Shown: positions 1 to 9,036, counted from the stretch's first letter. The stretch: 52,351 nucleotides of DNA from Eudoraea adriatica DSM 19308 (GCF_000382125.1 NZ_KB907552.1:4860-57210); one strand, 5' to 3'. The notes: generated by a model from the letters alone, not told the origin. Numbers and translations are program-made.

Positions 1-846
1 GATCCGGGGCCGCAAGGAATACAAGGACCAATAGGACCACTAGGACTTACCGGACCAGCAGGAGCCAATGGCGCTGATGGTGTACAAGGACCAATAGGTT
101 TAACGGGACCTGCAGGACCACAGGGACCCGCTGGAGCTGATGGTTTAGACGGTACCGAAATTTCAGGAACTTCTGGCTCGATCTTTTTTGCCGGTTCCGA
201 TGGTAAAATAACCGAAAACAATAGTCAGGTATTCTGGGACAATTCCAACAATAGATTAGGAATCGCAACCAATAGTCCGACTGAAAAAATTGATATCAAT
301 GGTAGTGCAAGATTTAGAACATTGAGTAATGCAGATAACACCGATGATATTATGGCGGTAGATGCCTCAGGCGTAATTCAAAGATCAAAAGTGAACTATG
401 GTGGTCGATGGACAAATTCAAATACTTCTACCAATTTAAATTCAAATAATACACAGGCTCCAATATTTGGAACTGAAGACTATAAGGACGACGGCAATAA
501 TTTGTACCAGGTTAGTGGCAACACTCTTATAGTCAAGGCCACGGGCAGATATGACATAAGAGCTAATTTATCATTAATAGGTATAGACTCTTCTGGAAGC
601 TTAGAGCAAGGCACAAATGTAAATGCCAGAATTGCAATAAATGGCATAGCTGTTGGGGCCATTGGAGCATCAGGATATATAAGTTTTAAATCAAATCATG
701 AGCATTCCAGCATTCATGTAAATGAAATATTGCAACTTAATGCAAATGATGTCATCACAATTCTTACATATCAGGAAGCTAATTCAGGAACTGTTCAATT
801 TAGTGGTTCGGGAGAATCCAGTTTTGTAATAAACAAGCTAAGATAA
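1..846 (+). CDS. Collagen-like repeat protein, 3' part only
   Basis: The reading frame is open from the first base, so the gene begins upstream of the window. The first 50 or so codons encode Gly-x-y collagen-type triplets ([18 protein letters not shown] and so on). A non-repetitive region follows: a segment typical of Bacteroidota surface proteins ([20 protein letters not shown]) and a beta-rich C-terminal domain of about 170 residues. Proteins of this layout are usually secreted or surface-exposed. No T9SS sorting domain is visible, but the C-terminal domain may be a C1q/TNF-like or tail-fibre-like trimer cap (inference from the layout only). The next gene starts after one stop codon and one further codon in the same frame, so the pair is probably co-transcribed. 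Confidence 0.8.
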   Translation, partial: DPGPQGIQGPIGPLGLTGPAGANGADGVQGPIGLTGPAGPQGPAGADGLDGTEISGTSGSIFFAGSDGKITENNSQVFWDNSNNRLGIATNSPTEKIDINGSARFRTLSNADNTDDIMAVDASGVIQRSKVNYGGRWTNSNTSTNLNSNNTQAPIFGTEDYKDDGNNLYQVSGNTLIVKATGRYDIRANLSLIGIDSSGSLEQGTNVNARIAINGIAVGAIGASGYISFKSNHEHSSIHVNEILQLNANDVITILTYQEANSGTVQFSGSGESSFVINKLR

Positions 847-849
847 CCA

Positions 850-2010
850 GTGAGATTCCTTTTTTCCATATTAGTATTTTTTGCCTGGAGCTTTCAGCTT
901 ATGGGTCAGGAGGCCCTGCATAATTATGGTAACATTCAGATCCATGAAACCGCAATGGTTGGATTGCATTTGGATCTCATAAATGACGGTAGTTTTGACC
1001 AGAATATGGGCCTTGTTGGCTTTTACAGTGATATTGGAAATTTAACTGTTTCAGGGGCTTTTACACCTGTGTTTTTTGATACTGAAATTGCTGTTGAAGA
1101 AGGTTTGGTGCTTCAGACTTCTTTAGGCGTAAATAACAATGGAAATTTAATAACTGGTGATATCATAACCCCCAGAACGCAATCTGGGGTTTATTCAAAT
1201 TTCTTTGACAAATCCTTTTATACAGGTGAAAGCAGCGTTTCTAAAGTATATGGTTATGCAGCGATGACCAATAAAGATAGTTTTGTTTTTCCTGTCGGAG
1301 ACGATCAAAGGTTAAGACCATTAACTATAAGCTCAATGGCAACAAATGCCCTGGCAAAATGTGCCTATTTTTTTGAAGACCCCAATAATTCAAAAACCTT
1401 GAATGCCATTTATAATACAGATAAAAAATCATCTGAATATATGTCTGTCTCCGACAGAGAATTCTGGAGGCTTGAAGGTGATGTTCCCTCTTATGTAACC
1501 CTTACCTGGGATGGCTATAGCAATATTGCCGCTTTAGGTGAATTTATCAGTGATCTCAAGGTTGTAGGATGGAACAAAGCTGAAAACCAATGGGTTAATT
1601 TAGGGAATACCGGAGTTGAAGGTGGAATGGATTATGGTTCTGTTACATCAGATCTGTTTATTCCCAACGATTATGAGATAATTACCATAGGTGGCAATGA
1701 TGACATGCTGGAAACCTTTGATACCATTGAATTGGATAACTATTATATGACCCCTAATGGCGATGGTCAGAATGATGTCCTGACGATTGAGGGTATTGAA
1801 AATTCCCCTAATAATTCGCTTCAGATTTTTAATCGATATGGTGTATTGGTGTATAGTATGGATAACTACGATGGACAGTTTAACGGCTATTCAAACATGG
1901 AAAATGCTATTCAAAGAAATTCCGGATTAGAGAGCGGAATCTACTTTTATATTATTACCCTCAATGACTTACGTCGAAAACACCAGGGTTATCTTTACAT
2001 TTCCAACTAA
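850..2010 (+). CDS. Secreted protein with T9SS type B (gliding-motility-associated) C-terminal domain
   Basis: This protein of 386 residues starts at a GTG directly after the collagen-like gene. The start is supported by an immediate signal peptide (MRFLFSILVFFAWSFQLMGQ). The last 90 or so residues match the CHU_C / TIGR04131-type sorting domain: the TPNGDGQND motif, then the LQIFNRYGVLVYS block, and a GIYFYII strand before the end. This domain directs export across the outer membrane by the type IX system. The central part is beta-rich and has no catalytic motif I recognise. The tandem arrangement with a collagen-like gene suggests both act at the cell surface. GTG is uncommon as a start here, and no promoter is visible in the 3-base gap, so translation may be coupled to the upstream gene. 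Confidence 0.8.
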   Translation: MRFLFSILVFFAWSFQLMGQEALHNYGNIQIHETAMVGLHLDLINDGSFDQNMGLVGFYSDIGNLTVSGAFTPVFFDTEIAVEEGLVLQTSLGVNNNGNLITGDIITPRTQSGVYSNFFDKSFYTGESSVSKVYGYAAMTNKDSFVFPVGDDQRLRPLTISSMATNALAKCAYFFEDPNNSKTLNAIYNTDKKSSEYMSVSDREFWRLEGDVPSYVTLTWDGYSNIAALGEFISDLKVVGWNKAENQWVNLGNTGVEGGMDYGSVTSDLFIPNDYEIITIGGNDDMLETFDTIELDNYYMTPNGDGQNDVLTIEGIENSPNNSLQIFNRYGVLVYSMDNYDGQFNGYSNMENAIQRNSGLESGIYFYIITLNDLRRKHQGYLYISN

Positions 2011-2273
2011 ACTGTTATCTCTTCCTAAACCTAACTGTTATTTGCCGGGCTTTTTGTACATCATTCTGCTTTAACACCAGATAATCATCTGGAGGGTACA
2101 TTTTTTCTTAAAAATACTTCTTAAATTTGGTGTATCCACTACCATGCATATGCTTTAATAGATAGTAGTTGTTTGGAGGATTAATTATTTATAAGAATCG
2201 TAAATTAGATATTTGGTATCTTTTTTGATTTGGGGATGGAAATCATATTAACCCCCTTAATAAATCAATAATT

Positions 2274-3005
2274 ATGGAAAGAAGACTGTTTATTAAAAGA
2301 AGTGGAGTTGGCGGTTTTGCCATTGCCATAGTCCCGGGCAACTTGTTTTCGCAAGAGATCAGATATTCCATGGAGGAACTAATGGGCAAAGCAGATATTG
2401 ACCTTTATGGTGAGGATATAAATTTAAGAAAGGAAGCACATGATGCATTTGTTGAAATGAGAAAAGCTGCACTCGCTGATGGAATCGATATAAAGATAGT
2501 TTCAGGGTATCGCAGTTTTGACAGGCAAGCGGTCATTTTTGAACGTAAATATTTGAAATATACGGATGACGGGATGGAGCCTTTGGATGCAATTGAAAAG
2601 ATAATTGAGTATTCTACTATTCCAGGCACAAGCAGACACCATTGGGGAACTGATGTAGATCTTATTGACGGGAATCCCAGTGTAGACGGAGATGTACTTG
2701 TGGCCAGTAAATTTGGAACAGACGGGCCATTTGAAAAATTCAAACTCTGGATGGACGAAAACTCCGAGAAGTTTGACTATTACCTGGTTTATACGAATAA
2801 CCCAAAACGGAGAGGGTTTAAATATGAACCCTGGCACTACAGCTATGCCCCACTATCCAGGCCTATGCTTAAAACGTTCAGACTGAAAAATATTTTAAAA
2901 CAATTGAAAGCGGAAGACTTTTTAGGAAGTGATGATTTGACAACAGAATTTGTAAAAATCTATATTGAAGACAATATACTGGATATAAATCCGGAGCTTT
3001 TGTAG
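2274..3005 (+). CDS. M15 family D-alanyl-D-alanine carboxypeptidase-like protein
   Basis: A 243-residue zinc peptidase of the VanY/M15B type, expected to trim the terminal D-Ala from peptidoglycan stem peptides. The N-terminus (ERRLFIKRSG followed by a hydrophobic stretch ending near residue 27) looks like a twin-arginine (Tat) signal, so it likely acts in the periplasm. Family motifs are present: SGYRSFDRQ around residues 77-85, the zinc site SRHHWGTDVD around 120-129 (His122 and Asp129), and EPWHYS around 185-190 with the catalytic Glu185 and third ligand His188. It stands 44 bases ahead of the M48 peptidase gene and may be co-transcribed with it. The 263 bases before it contain no gene and only imperfect promoter matches. 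Confidence 0.85.
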   Translation: MERRLFIKRSGVGGFAIAIVPGNLFSQEIRYSMEELMGKADIDLYGEDINLRKEAHDAFVEMRKAALADGIDIKIVSGYRSFDRQAVIFERKYLKYTDDGMEPLDAIEKIIEYSTIPGTSRHHWGTDVDLIDGNPSVDGDVLVASKFGTDGPFEKFKLWMDENSEKFDYYLVYTNNPKRRGFKYEPWHYSYAPLSRPMLKTFRLKNILKQLKAEDFLGSDDLTTEFVKIYIEDNILDINPELL

Positions 3006-3049
3006 TCTATTTTTCTACACTTTAAAATAACTGAAATAAACATTTTGCT

Positions 3050-3820
3050 ATGAGAAGAGGAAGTTGGAAAATTCGAATAGTTATAGGCCTGGTTATTGTT
3101 GCAATTGCGCTTATCCAACGATGGAATAATCAAGAAGAAAACCCATATACCGGAAGGGTTCAAAATATCAATATGACCTCTGAACAAGAAATTGCCATTG
3201 GTCTGCAAAGTGCTCCGGAAGTGGCCCATCAATATGGAGGCTTATATCCCGATGAACGCCTCCAAACCCTGGTTGATGTCATTGGAGACCGTCTGGTTCA
3301 AAACAGCATTGCGCGGGAATCTCCTTATGAATACGAATTTCATTTGCTTGCAGATGACGAGACTATTAATGCTTTTGCCCTGCCGGGTGGCCAGATTTTT
3401 ATCACCTATGCATTATTCAAACAACTCAATGAAGCACAACTGGCAGGTGTCCTTGGCCATGAGATTGGGCATGTAATTGGCAGGCATTCGGCTGAGCGTA
3501 TTGCTGACAGCAACTTTTGGAAAACCGTTTCCATGGGTGCCAGTGTGGGTGCAGATGCAGGTAGCCTGGTAGGTAGTATTGGACAAAATACCCTTTTGAC
3601 AAATGGTCGTGAAGACGAACTGGAGAGCGATGACCTTGGGGTTTTGTTTATGATGCAAAGTAATTATCAACCCGAAGAAATGATCGGTGTAATGAAGATT
3701 TTAAAAGCAGCAGCCGGGCCGGATAGGGTTCCGGAATTTCAAAGTACACATCCGGATCCTGATAATAGAATTGAAAGAATACAGGAATCTATAGAGAAAT
3801 ACAAAGATCAGACCGGATAA
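3050..3820 (+). CDS. M48 family zinc metallopeptidase
   Basis: A 256-residue peptidase. Residues 9-22 form one hydrophobic segment (signal anchor or signal peptide), so the catalytic domain is periplasmic or membrane-tethered. The zinc motif HEIGH lies at residues 137-141, and the third ligand is probably Glu192 in DELESDD, the usual M48 arrangement. The domain resembles BepA/LoiP-type M48B/C enzymes that handle misfolded outer-membrane proteins, but there are no TPR repeats after it, so it is a minimal version. The sequence ends with a typical THPDPDNRIERI motif near residues 235-246. The exact substrate cannot be told from sequence. Confidence 0.85.
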   Translation: MRRGSWKIRIVIGLVIVAIALIQRWNNQEENPYTGRVQNINMTSEQEIAIGLQSAPEVAHQYGGLYPDERLQTLVDVIGDRLVQNSIARESPYEYEFHLLADDETINAFALPGGQIFITYALFKQLNEAQLAGVLGHEIGHVIGRHSAERIADSNFWKTVSMGASVGADAGSLVGSIGQNTLLTNGREDELESDDLGVLFMMQSNYQPEEMIGVMKILKAAAGPDRVPEFQSTHPDPDNRIERIQESIEKYKDQTG

Positions 3821-3860
3821 GATTTATTGGGTTGTTTCTGGGATGTGAATCTTTTTTTTG

Positions 3861-3868
3861 TATATTTG
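3861..3868 (+). promoter_or_regulatory. Promoter -7 element TATATTTG
   Basis: An exact match to the Bacteroidota -7 consensus TAnnTTTG, lying 71 bases upstream of the small gene at 3940. A TTG lies about 26 bases further upstream, a poor fit for the -33 element. It supports an independent transcript for the small gene. Confidence 0.5.
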
Positions 3869-3939
3869 ACGTTACCTCCCAATCTTTTTACGCCCCTAAT
3901 TTAACCCTTATAGCTTAATTTTAATTTAAATGAAACTAT

Positions 3940-4107
3940 ATGGGAACGCTATTACATTTTAAAAGTCTTTATTTTGAGGCATTTGATGACTGTAAACCAG
4001 AATTTGTTGTAATACTACTGAAAATTTATTCCTTTTTCTGCGTTTTAATGTTATCTATGGCCATCTATGCTTTTTTATACAGGGCTTTTACAGGATTTGA
4101 ATTTTAG
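3940..4107 (+). CDS. Small conserved membrane protein (DUF6747-like), 55 residues
   Basis: A short gene reading MGTLLHFKSLYFEAFDDCKP and then a hydrophobic helix (about residues 22-48), ending RAFTGFEF. It is shorter than usual gene-calling cut-offs. From memory it resembles a small family of one-helix flavobacterial proteins (DUF6747) that share the EAF start region and the FxYR(x)FTGFEF end; I have no search to confirm this. Support for a real gene comes from its position between an exact TAnnTTTG element and a strong hairpin terminator, and from the charged N-terminus followed by a clean membrane helix. It is probably an inner-membrane protein. Function unknown. Confidence 0.65.
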   Translation: MGTLLHFKSLYFEAFDDCKPEFVVILLKIYSFFCVLMLSMAIYAFLYRAFTGFEF

Positions 4108-4169
4108 TAATTGAATTTTCGTAAACTCTTTTACAAGGACACTTTTTGTTTTAAACCAATCAAAACTAA

Positions 4170-4195
4170 AAACCCTGACAAAAATGTCAGGGTTT
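4170..4195. terminator. Intrinsic terminator, probably bidirectional
   Basis: A perfect 11-bp stem (AAACCCTGACA / TGTCAGGGTTT) with an AAAA loop, followed by a T-run on the plus strand and by TTTT on the minus strand. It sits between the convergent small membrane protein gene and the ankyrin gene, and could serve both. Confidence 0.8.
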
Positions 4196-4221
4196 TTTAT
4201 GATTGATGAATAAACTTTTTT

Positions 4222-4611
4222 CTAAATATTGTGGCCTTCTAAAACCGCCAGGGCCTCCTTTGCCTTTGAAAGTTTTGCTAACTTCTTGGCAGTATATCCC
4301 TGATCATTTTTTGCTGATAGGTTGGCGCCGTTTTGAATAAGTAATTCTAAAATTTCAGCCTTGTTATACCTTGCCGCAAACATGGCAGGTGTCATACCCA
4401 AAGATTTTTCATTAACGTCTTCTCCAAGTTCAATTAATTTTTTTACGGTCTCAAAATCGCCTTTAAGAATGGCTTTGCAAAAGGAATTAATTTCAAGGTT
4501 TTTAACATTGATAGTTGTTCCGTCAAATTCACTGCTTGTGTTGTTCTCGGCATAAACGCCAGAAACAGCAAGTAAACATGCTGCTCCAAAAATCAGAATT
4601 GCTTTTTTCAT
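4222..4611 (-). CDS. Secreted ankyrin-repeat protein
   Basis: A 129-residue protein with a Sec signal peptide (MKKAILIFGAACLLAVSGVYA). About three ankyrin repeats follow: FCKAILKGDFETVKKLIELG, then the repeat containing MTPAMFAARYNKAEILELLI, then a last one with NDQGYTAKKLAKLSKAKE. Ankyrin repeats mediate protein binding, so this is probably a periplasmic binding protein of unknown partner. The gene is single and minus-strand, and shares a terminator region with the convergent gene to its left. No exact TAnnTTTG element is visible in the 233 bases separating it from the divergent gpmI. Confidence 0.8.
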   Translation of the reverse strand: MKKAILIFGAACLLAVSGVYAENNTSSEFDGTTINVKNLEINSFCKAILKGDFETVKKLIELGEDVNEKSLGMTPAMFAARYNKAEILELLIQNGANLSAKNDQGYTAKKLAKLSKAKEALAVLEGHNI

Positions 4612-4814
4612 GATGAATTGATTTTAATTGATGAATAGATTTTGATTATATTATAATAGACGCCACTTATGACAAATTGTTTCAGCATTAACATATAAAT
4701 AACTTAATTTTAACAACTCAACTTTATCTGCAGTTGAATATTTAGGACTATACGACCTACCCAAAAATTTTAAAAAAGCCTGAAGGAATACTGGCAAACA
4801 ACAGTAAATCAGTG

Positions 4815-4822
4815 TACTTTTG
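4815..4822 (+). promoter_or_regulatory. Promoter -7 element TACTTTTG for gpmI
   Basis: Exact TAnnTTTG match ending 22 bases before the gpmI start codon. No clear TTTG -33 element is seen at the usual spacing. Confidence 0.6.
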
Positions 4823-4844
4823 CTTATTCTTTAAATAAAAGACT

Positions 4845-6362
4845 ATGAACAAAAAGGTAATCTTAATGATCTTGGATGGATGGGGTAAATCTCCGGACCC
4901 AAAAGTTTCGGCTATTGATAACGCCAATACACCTTTTATAGATTCGCTTTACAAAAATTATCCTAATGCCAATCTGCTCACCGACGGTATGAATGTTGGC
5001 CTCCCAAACGGTCAGATGGGTAATAGTGAAGTTGGTCATATGAATTTAGGAGCCGGACGAATTGTCTATCAGGATTTGGCAAAAATTAACCTTGCCGTTA
5101 AAGAAGATACACTCAAAGAAGAAAAAGAACTTAAAAATGCTTTTGAATATGCAAAAAATAATAATAAGGATGTTCATTTTTTAGGTTTAGTAAGCAATGG
5201 AGGTGTTCATAGCCATATTGACCACCTGAAAGGTCTTATTGAAGTTAGCGAGAATTATGGGGTAAAAAATGCATTTATTCATGCCTTTACAGATGGAAGA
5301 GACGTTGATCCAATGAGTGGAATTAAATTTTTAGAAGACCTTACAGATTTCTGCTCCGATAAAAATACCAGATTAGCCTCTGTTATTGGAAGATATTATG
5401 CTATGGACAGGGATAAAAGATGGGAACGCGTAAAAAAAGCATATGATTTATTGGTAAATGGGAAAGGCGAACTCTTTAAAAGCATATCTGAAGCGATGCA
5501 GAATAGCTATACCGAAGGCATAACAGACGAATTTATTAATCCAATAGCCTTGGTTGATGAAGCCGGGGAACCCCAGGCAAAAATTAAAGATGGTGATGTC
5601 GTAATTTTTTTCAACTTCAGGACAGACCGGGGCAGGGAACTTACACAAGTATTAAGTCAGAAAGATTTGCACGAACATAACATGCACAAATTGGATCTTT
5701 ACTATGTAACACTTACAAACTACGATGATTCATTTACCGGAGTACATGTTGTTTATGACAAAGATAATATTGAGGAGACTTTAGGTGAAGTACTTGCAGA
5801 GAATGGTAAAAAACAGATACGAATTGCTGAAACAGAAAAATATCCTCACGTAACTTTTTTCTTTAACGGAGGAAGAGAAATACCTTTTGATGGGGAAGAA
5901 CGAATATTATGTCCCTCACCCAAGGTTGCGACATATGACATGAAACCCGAAATGAGCGCATATGAAATTAGAGACGCTATAATTCCCGAGTTGAATAAAG
6001 GTGAGGTGAACTTTGTGTGCCTCAACTTTGCAAATCCGGATATGGTGGGGCATACAGGAGATATGAAGGCAGCGATAAAAGCCTGTGAAACCGTTGATAA
6101 ATGCGCAGAAGACGTTATCAATGCAGGATTGCAAAATGGATATTCCACCATAGTAATTGCAGATCATGGAAATTGCGATACGATGATTAATCCGGATGGC
6201 ACCCCAAACACTGCACATACCACAAATCCTGTACCTCTGATCCTTGTAGATAAGGATATAAAACAAATAAATGATGGTGTGCTTGGCGACATTGCTCCTA
6301 CAATTCTCAAATTAATGGGAATTCCGAAGCCGGCATTAATGACCCAACACGCGTTGATATAG
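4845..6362 (+). CDS. gpmI: 2,3-bisphosphoglycerate-independent phosphoglycerate mutase
   Basis: A cytosolic glycolytic enzyme interconverting 3- and 2-phosphoglycerate. Its 505 residues match the family length of about 510. The alkaline-phosphatase fold is recognisable: first metal site MILDGWG with Asp11, and nucleophile Ser61 in MGNSEVGHMNLGAGR. The inserted transferase domain includes HAFTDGRD and YYAMDRDKRW, and the C-terminal metal sites include NFANPDMVGHTGD and IADHGNCD. Manganese dependence is the family norm. It has its own promoter; map follows after 23 bases but carries a separate promoter element, so the two may be only partly co-transcribed. Confidence 0.97.
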   Translation: MNKKVILMILDGWGKSPDPKVSAIDNANTPFIDSLYKNYPNANLLTDGMNVGLPNGQMGNSEVGHMNLGAGRIVYQDLAKINLAVKEDTLKEEKELKNAFEYAKNNNKDVHFLGLVSNGGVHSHIDHLKGLIEVSENYGVKNAFIHAFTDGRDVDPMSGIKFLEDLTDFCSDKNTRLASVIGRYYAMDRDKRWERVKKAYDLLVNGKGELFKSISEAMQNSYTEGITDEFINPIALVDEAGEPQAKIKDGDVVIFFNFRTDRGRELTQVLSQKDLHEHNMHKLDLYYVTLTNYDDSFTGVHVVYDKDNIEETLGEVLAENGKKQIRIAETEKYPHVTFFFNGGREIPFDGEERILCPSPKVATYDMKPEMSAYEIRDAIIPELNKGEVNFVCLNFANPDMVGHTGDMKAAIKACETVDKCAEDVINAGLQNGYSTIVIADHGNCDTMINPDGTPNTAHTTNPVPLILVDKDIKQINDGVLGDIAPTILKLMGIPKPALMTQHALI

Positions 6363-6373
6363 GTCTAATGTAC

Positions 6374-6381
6374 TAAATTTG
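6374..6381 (+). promoter_or_regulatory. Promoter -7 element TAAATTTG for map, very close to the start codon
   Basis: Exact TAnnTTTG match that ends only 4 bases before the map ATG. If used, transcription would begin at or next to the start codon, giving a nearly leaderless mRNA. Confidence 0.5.
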
Positions 6382-6385
6382 CATC

Positions 6386-7204
6386 ATGGTAGTGATTAAG
6401 ACAATAGAAGAGATTGAACTTCTTAGAGAAAGTGCTTTGGTGGTTTCTAAAACCCTGGGAATGCTTGCCTCTGAAATTAAGCCGGGGGTAGATGGGCTTT
6501 ACCTTGACAGGTTAGCAGAAGAATTTATCCGCGATCATGGTGCCGAACCGGGTTTTCTTGGGATGTATGATTTTCCAAATACATTGAACCTGAGTCCGAA
6601 TGCGCAGGTCGTGCATGGTATTCCAAATAAAGAACCATTGAAGGATGGCGATATCATTTCCGTAGATTGCGGTGCTTTAAAAAACGGATTTTATGGAGAC
6701 CATGCATATACATTTGAGATTGGAAATGTAGAAGAAGAAACCAAAAATCTGCTCAGAGTTACCAAGGAATCCCTATATATAGGCATAAAGGAGTTTAAGG
6801 CCGGAAACCGCGTTGGCGATGTTGGTTATGCCATTCAAAATTACTGTGAAAGCCATGGATACGGTGTAGTGCGCGAACTTGTAGGGCATGGTCTTGGAAA
6901 AAAGCTGCATGAAGGACCTGAGATGCCAAATTATGGCAAACGGGGAAGAGGGAAGAAATTTGTTGACGGAATGGTTGTGGCCATTGAACCCATGATTAAT
7001 ATGGGCACCAAACGTATAAAACAGCTCCGTGATGGCTGGACTATCCTAACCGCCGATGGAAAACCGAGTGCTCATTTTGAACATAATGTAGCCCTTATAA
7101 ATGGGAAACCGGAATTGCTATCTACCTTTCAATATATCTATGATGCCCTCGGCATAACCAGTAATGAAGAAGATGAATTTAGGGTGAAAAAATTACAACT
7201 CTAA
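6386..7204 (+). CDS. map: Type I methionine aminopeptidase
   Basis: Removes the initiator methionine from nascent proteins. All catalytic residues of the family are visible: His77, Asp94 (VDCG), Asp105 (YGDHAYTFE), His168 (VGHGLG), Glu201 (IEPMIN) and Glu232 (FEHNVAL). The length of 272 residues is typical of a type I enzyme with no N-terminal zinc-finger extension. The chosen ATG gives the usual flavobacterial N-terminus, although the promoter element lies unusually close to it. The next gene follows after 14 bases, indicating an operon. Confidence 0.96.
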   Translation: MVVIKTIEEIELLRESALVVSKTLGMLASEIKPGVDGLYLDRLAEEFIRDHGAEPGFLGMYDFPNTLNLSPNAQVVHGIPNKEPLKDGDIISVDCGALKNGFYGDHAYTFEIGNVEEETKNLLRVTKESLYIGIKEFKAGNRVGDVGYAIQNYCESHGYGVVRELVGHGLGKKLHEGPEMPNYGKRGRGKKFVDGMVVAIEPMINMGTKRIKQLRDGWTILTADGKPSAHFEHNVALINGKPELLSTFQYIYDALGITSNEEDEFRVKKLQL

Positions 7205-7218
7205 TCAGAATAAGGGTT

Positions 7219-7983
7219 TTGAAAAAACTATTCAAATTTGTCCTCAACAAAATCCCCAGGCCATTATTAATTCAACTGAGTTACCTGGCCAGACCAATAC
7301 TCGCATTGACACTTAAAGGGGATAAATATACAGATCCGATTGATGGAAGGCAATTCAAAAGTTTCCTGCCGTATGGATATGAAAACCCCAGGGAAAATGT
7401 ACTGTCACCCTCTACCCTTTCTCTGGAAAGACACCGGCTATTATGGTTATATCTGAAGGATGAGACCAATTTTTTTACTGCACCTCTCAAGGTTTTGCAT
7501 TTTGCACCCGAACAGGCTTTCTATAAGAAATTTAAGAAGCTAAAAAATCTGGAGTATACCACTACAGATTTAAACTCTCCGCTTGCTGATGTGAAAGCAG
7601 ATATTTGTGCGCTTCCATTTAAAGATGATTCATTTGATGTTATATTGTGTAACCATGTACTGGAGCATATTCCTGACGACCGTAAAGCACTAAGTGAGCT
7701 ATATCGTATACTTAAACCTTCTGGTTGGGGTATTTTGCAAATACCACAGGATTTAAAAAGAGAAGTTACCTATGAGGATAATTCTATTACAGATAAAAAA
7801 GAAAGGGCTAAAATTTTTGGGCAATACGATCATGTCCGGATTTATGGGCGGGATTATTTTGATCGATTAAAGGAGGCCGGTTTTATTGTAAAAGCTGTTG
7901 ATTATACGGCAATGATGACTGATGCTGAAATTGAAAAATACAGATTGGCAAAGGGAGAATTAATTCCTTTCGTAACTAAATAA
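7219..7983 (+). CDS. Class I SAM-dependent methyltransferase
   Basis: A 254-residue protein with a TTG start. The methyltransferase fold covers roughly residues 90-200: motif I is the atypical VLHFAPEQ, the acidic end of strand 2 is YTTTDLN, then DVKADICALPFKDDSFDVIL and NHVLEHIPDDRKALSELYRI, typical of the Methyltransf_11 group. The N-terminal part (residues 1-85) has a conserved LSPSTLSLERHRLLWLYL segment seen in lipid- or sugar-modifying methyltransferases, but the substrate cannot be assigned. It lies 14 bases after map. Its stop codon directly abuts that of the convergent apbE with no intergenic base. Confidence 0.8.
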   Translation: MKKLFKFVLNKIPRPLLIQLSYLARPILALTLKGDKYTDPIDGRQFKSFLPYGYENPRENVLSPSTLSLERHRLLWLYLKDETNFFTAPLKVLHFAPEQAFYKKFKKLKNLEYTTTDLNSPLADVKADICALPFKDDSFDVILCNHVLEHIPDDRKALSELYRILKPSGWGILQIPQDLKREVTYEDNSITDKKERAKIFGQYDHVRIYGRDYFDRLKEAGFIVKAVDYTAMMTDAEIEKYRLAKGELIPFVTK

Positions 7984-9036
7984 TTAACGCACTACTAATT
8001 TTTTAAATCCGGGAGTCATAAATTCTGCAACCTCCCCATCCTTTTCAAGATAAATAATATAGGCATCAAGCTCTTCCTGCTGGTTCAGCACTTTTTTAGA
8101 TTCAGGTAATTCCATTGCCATCATTGCGGTGGCATAAGCATCTGCCTTTGCACAGCTATTTGCAATTACACTTACAGCCAAAATTTGGGAATCTCTCGTG
8201 TACCCGGTTTTAGGATCAATCGTATGCACATACTTCTGACCTGTTATTGAGTCTACCCTGAACTTTCTGTAATTCCCAGACGAAGCCATAGCCTTGTCTG
8301 CAAGTTGAAGCGTGAGTTTTAATCTTCTGCCCTCCTCTATCTGCGGATCATCAATACCAACTATCCAGGACTTATTTTTGATTTTGTTTTCTCCTTTTGA
8401 AATGATCTCGCCTCCCACTTCAATCAAATAATTCCCGATATCTTTTTGATCTAAAAGTATTGCCAGTCGGTCTATGGCATAGCCCTTGGCAATTGCATTG
8501 AAGTCCATAAATATCCTTGGGTCTTTCTTTGTAATAGTCCCGTCTGAATTTAATCGGACTTTATCTAAACCTACGAATTGCAGAATACTGTCCACTTTTG
8601 AGCTATCCATCTTTACGATATCTCCGGGTCCAAATCCCCATGCATTAACCAGAGCACCAACGGTTGGATCAAAATAACCATTGGTGTTAGCATGAACCTC
8701 CTGTGAAAGTTCAAATACTTCACGAAACATTTGGTCTACCCGGACTGTTGCGTCCCCGTTATTTATTTTAGATATATCCGAATCCGGAATATATGTAGAC
8801 ATTGAATGGTTTATAACTTCAAATACAGAATCTATTTCACTCTGAATATCAAGTTCCCTTTCCGTTAGGTATGTAATACTATACGACGTTCCCAAAGCAC
8901 CTCCAAAGCTCATGTTCTTTACATAGGAATCGGGTCCCGGATTACAGCAAACAATAGTGGCTAGGAAGAATGTGAAAATCAAAAACCTGGAACTATACTT
9001 CAATAAGTCCATCATAATTGACAATATATGATTCAT
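7984..9036 (-). CDS. apbE: FAD:protein FMN transferase (lipoprotein)
   Basis: Attaches FMN covalently to threonine in target proteins, here most likely NqrB and NqrC of the adjacent sodium pump. The start region has a hydrophobic signal ending ATIVCCNPG, so the protein is a periplasmic lipoprotein. Family motifs are ALGTSYSITYL near the N-terminus, WGFGPGD, DFNAIAKGYAID, IEVGGEIISKG and VHTIDPKTGY. The first ATG overlaps the upstream small gene by 44 bases; ATGs at 9015 or 9012 are plausible alternatives and leave the signal intact. It is separated from nqrF by a terminator, so it is probably expressed by readthrough or by a separate promoter. Confidence 0.93.
   Translation of the reverse strand: MNHILSIMMDLLKYSSRFLIFTFFLATIVCCNPGPDSYVKNMSFGGALGTSYSITYLTERELDIQSEIDSVFEVINHSMSTYIPDSDISKINNGDATVRVDQMFREVFELSQEVHANTNGYFDPTVGALVNAWGFGPGDIVKMDSSKVDSILQFVGLDKVRLNSDGTITKKDPRIFMDFNAIAKGYAIDRLAILLDQKDIGNYLIEVGGEIISKGENKIKNKSWIVGIDDPQIEEGRRLKLTLQLADKAMASSGNYRKFRVDSITGQKYVHTIDPKTGYTRDSQILAVSVIANSCAKADAYATAMMAMELPESKKVLNQQEELDAYIIYLEKDGEVAEFMTPGFKKLVVR

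Noticed and set aside
1-150. Repeat-rich start as a CRISPR or satellite array
   Set aside because: The repeats are 9-base coding units for Gly-x-y triplets in one open frame, with no constant repeat and variable spacer pattern.
322-846. An independent gene starting at 322 inside the collagen-like protein
   Set aside because: The same frame is open without a stop from base 1 and encodes Gly-x-y repeats, so 322 is an internal position, not a start.
2502-2837. Minus-strand frame inside the M15 peptidase gene
   Set aside because: It is an overlapping shadow of a gene with intact catalytic motifs and has no recognisable protein features.
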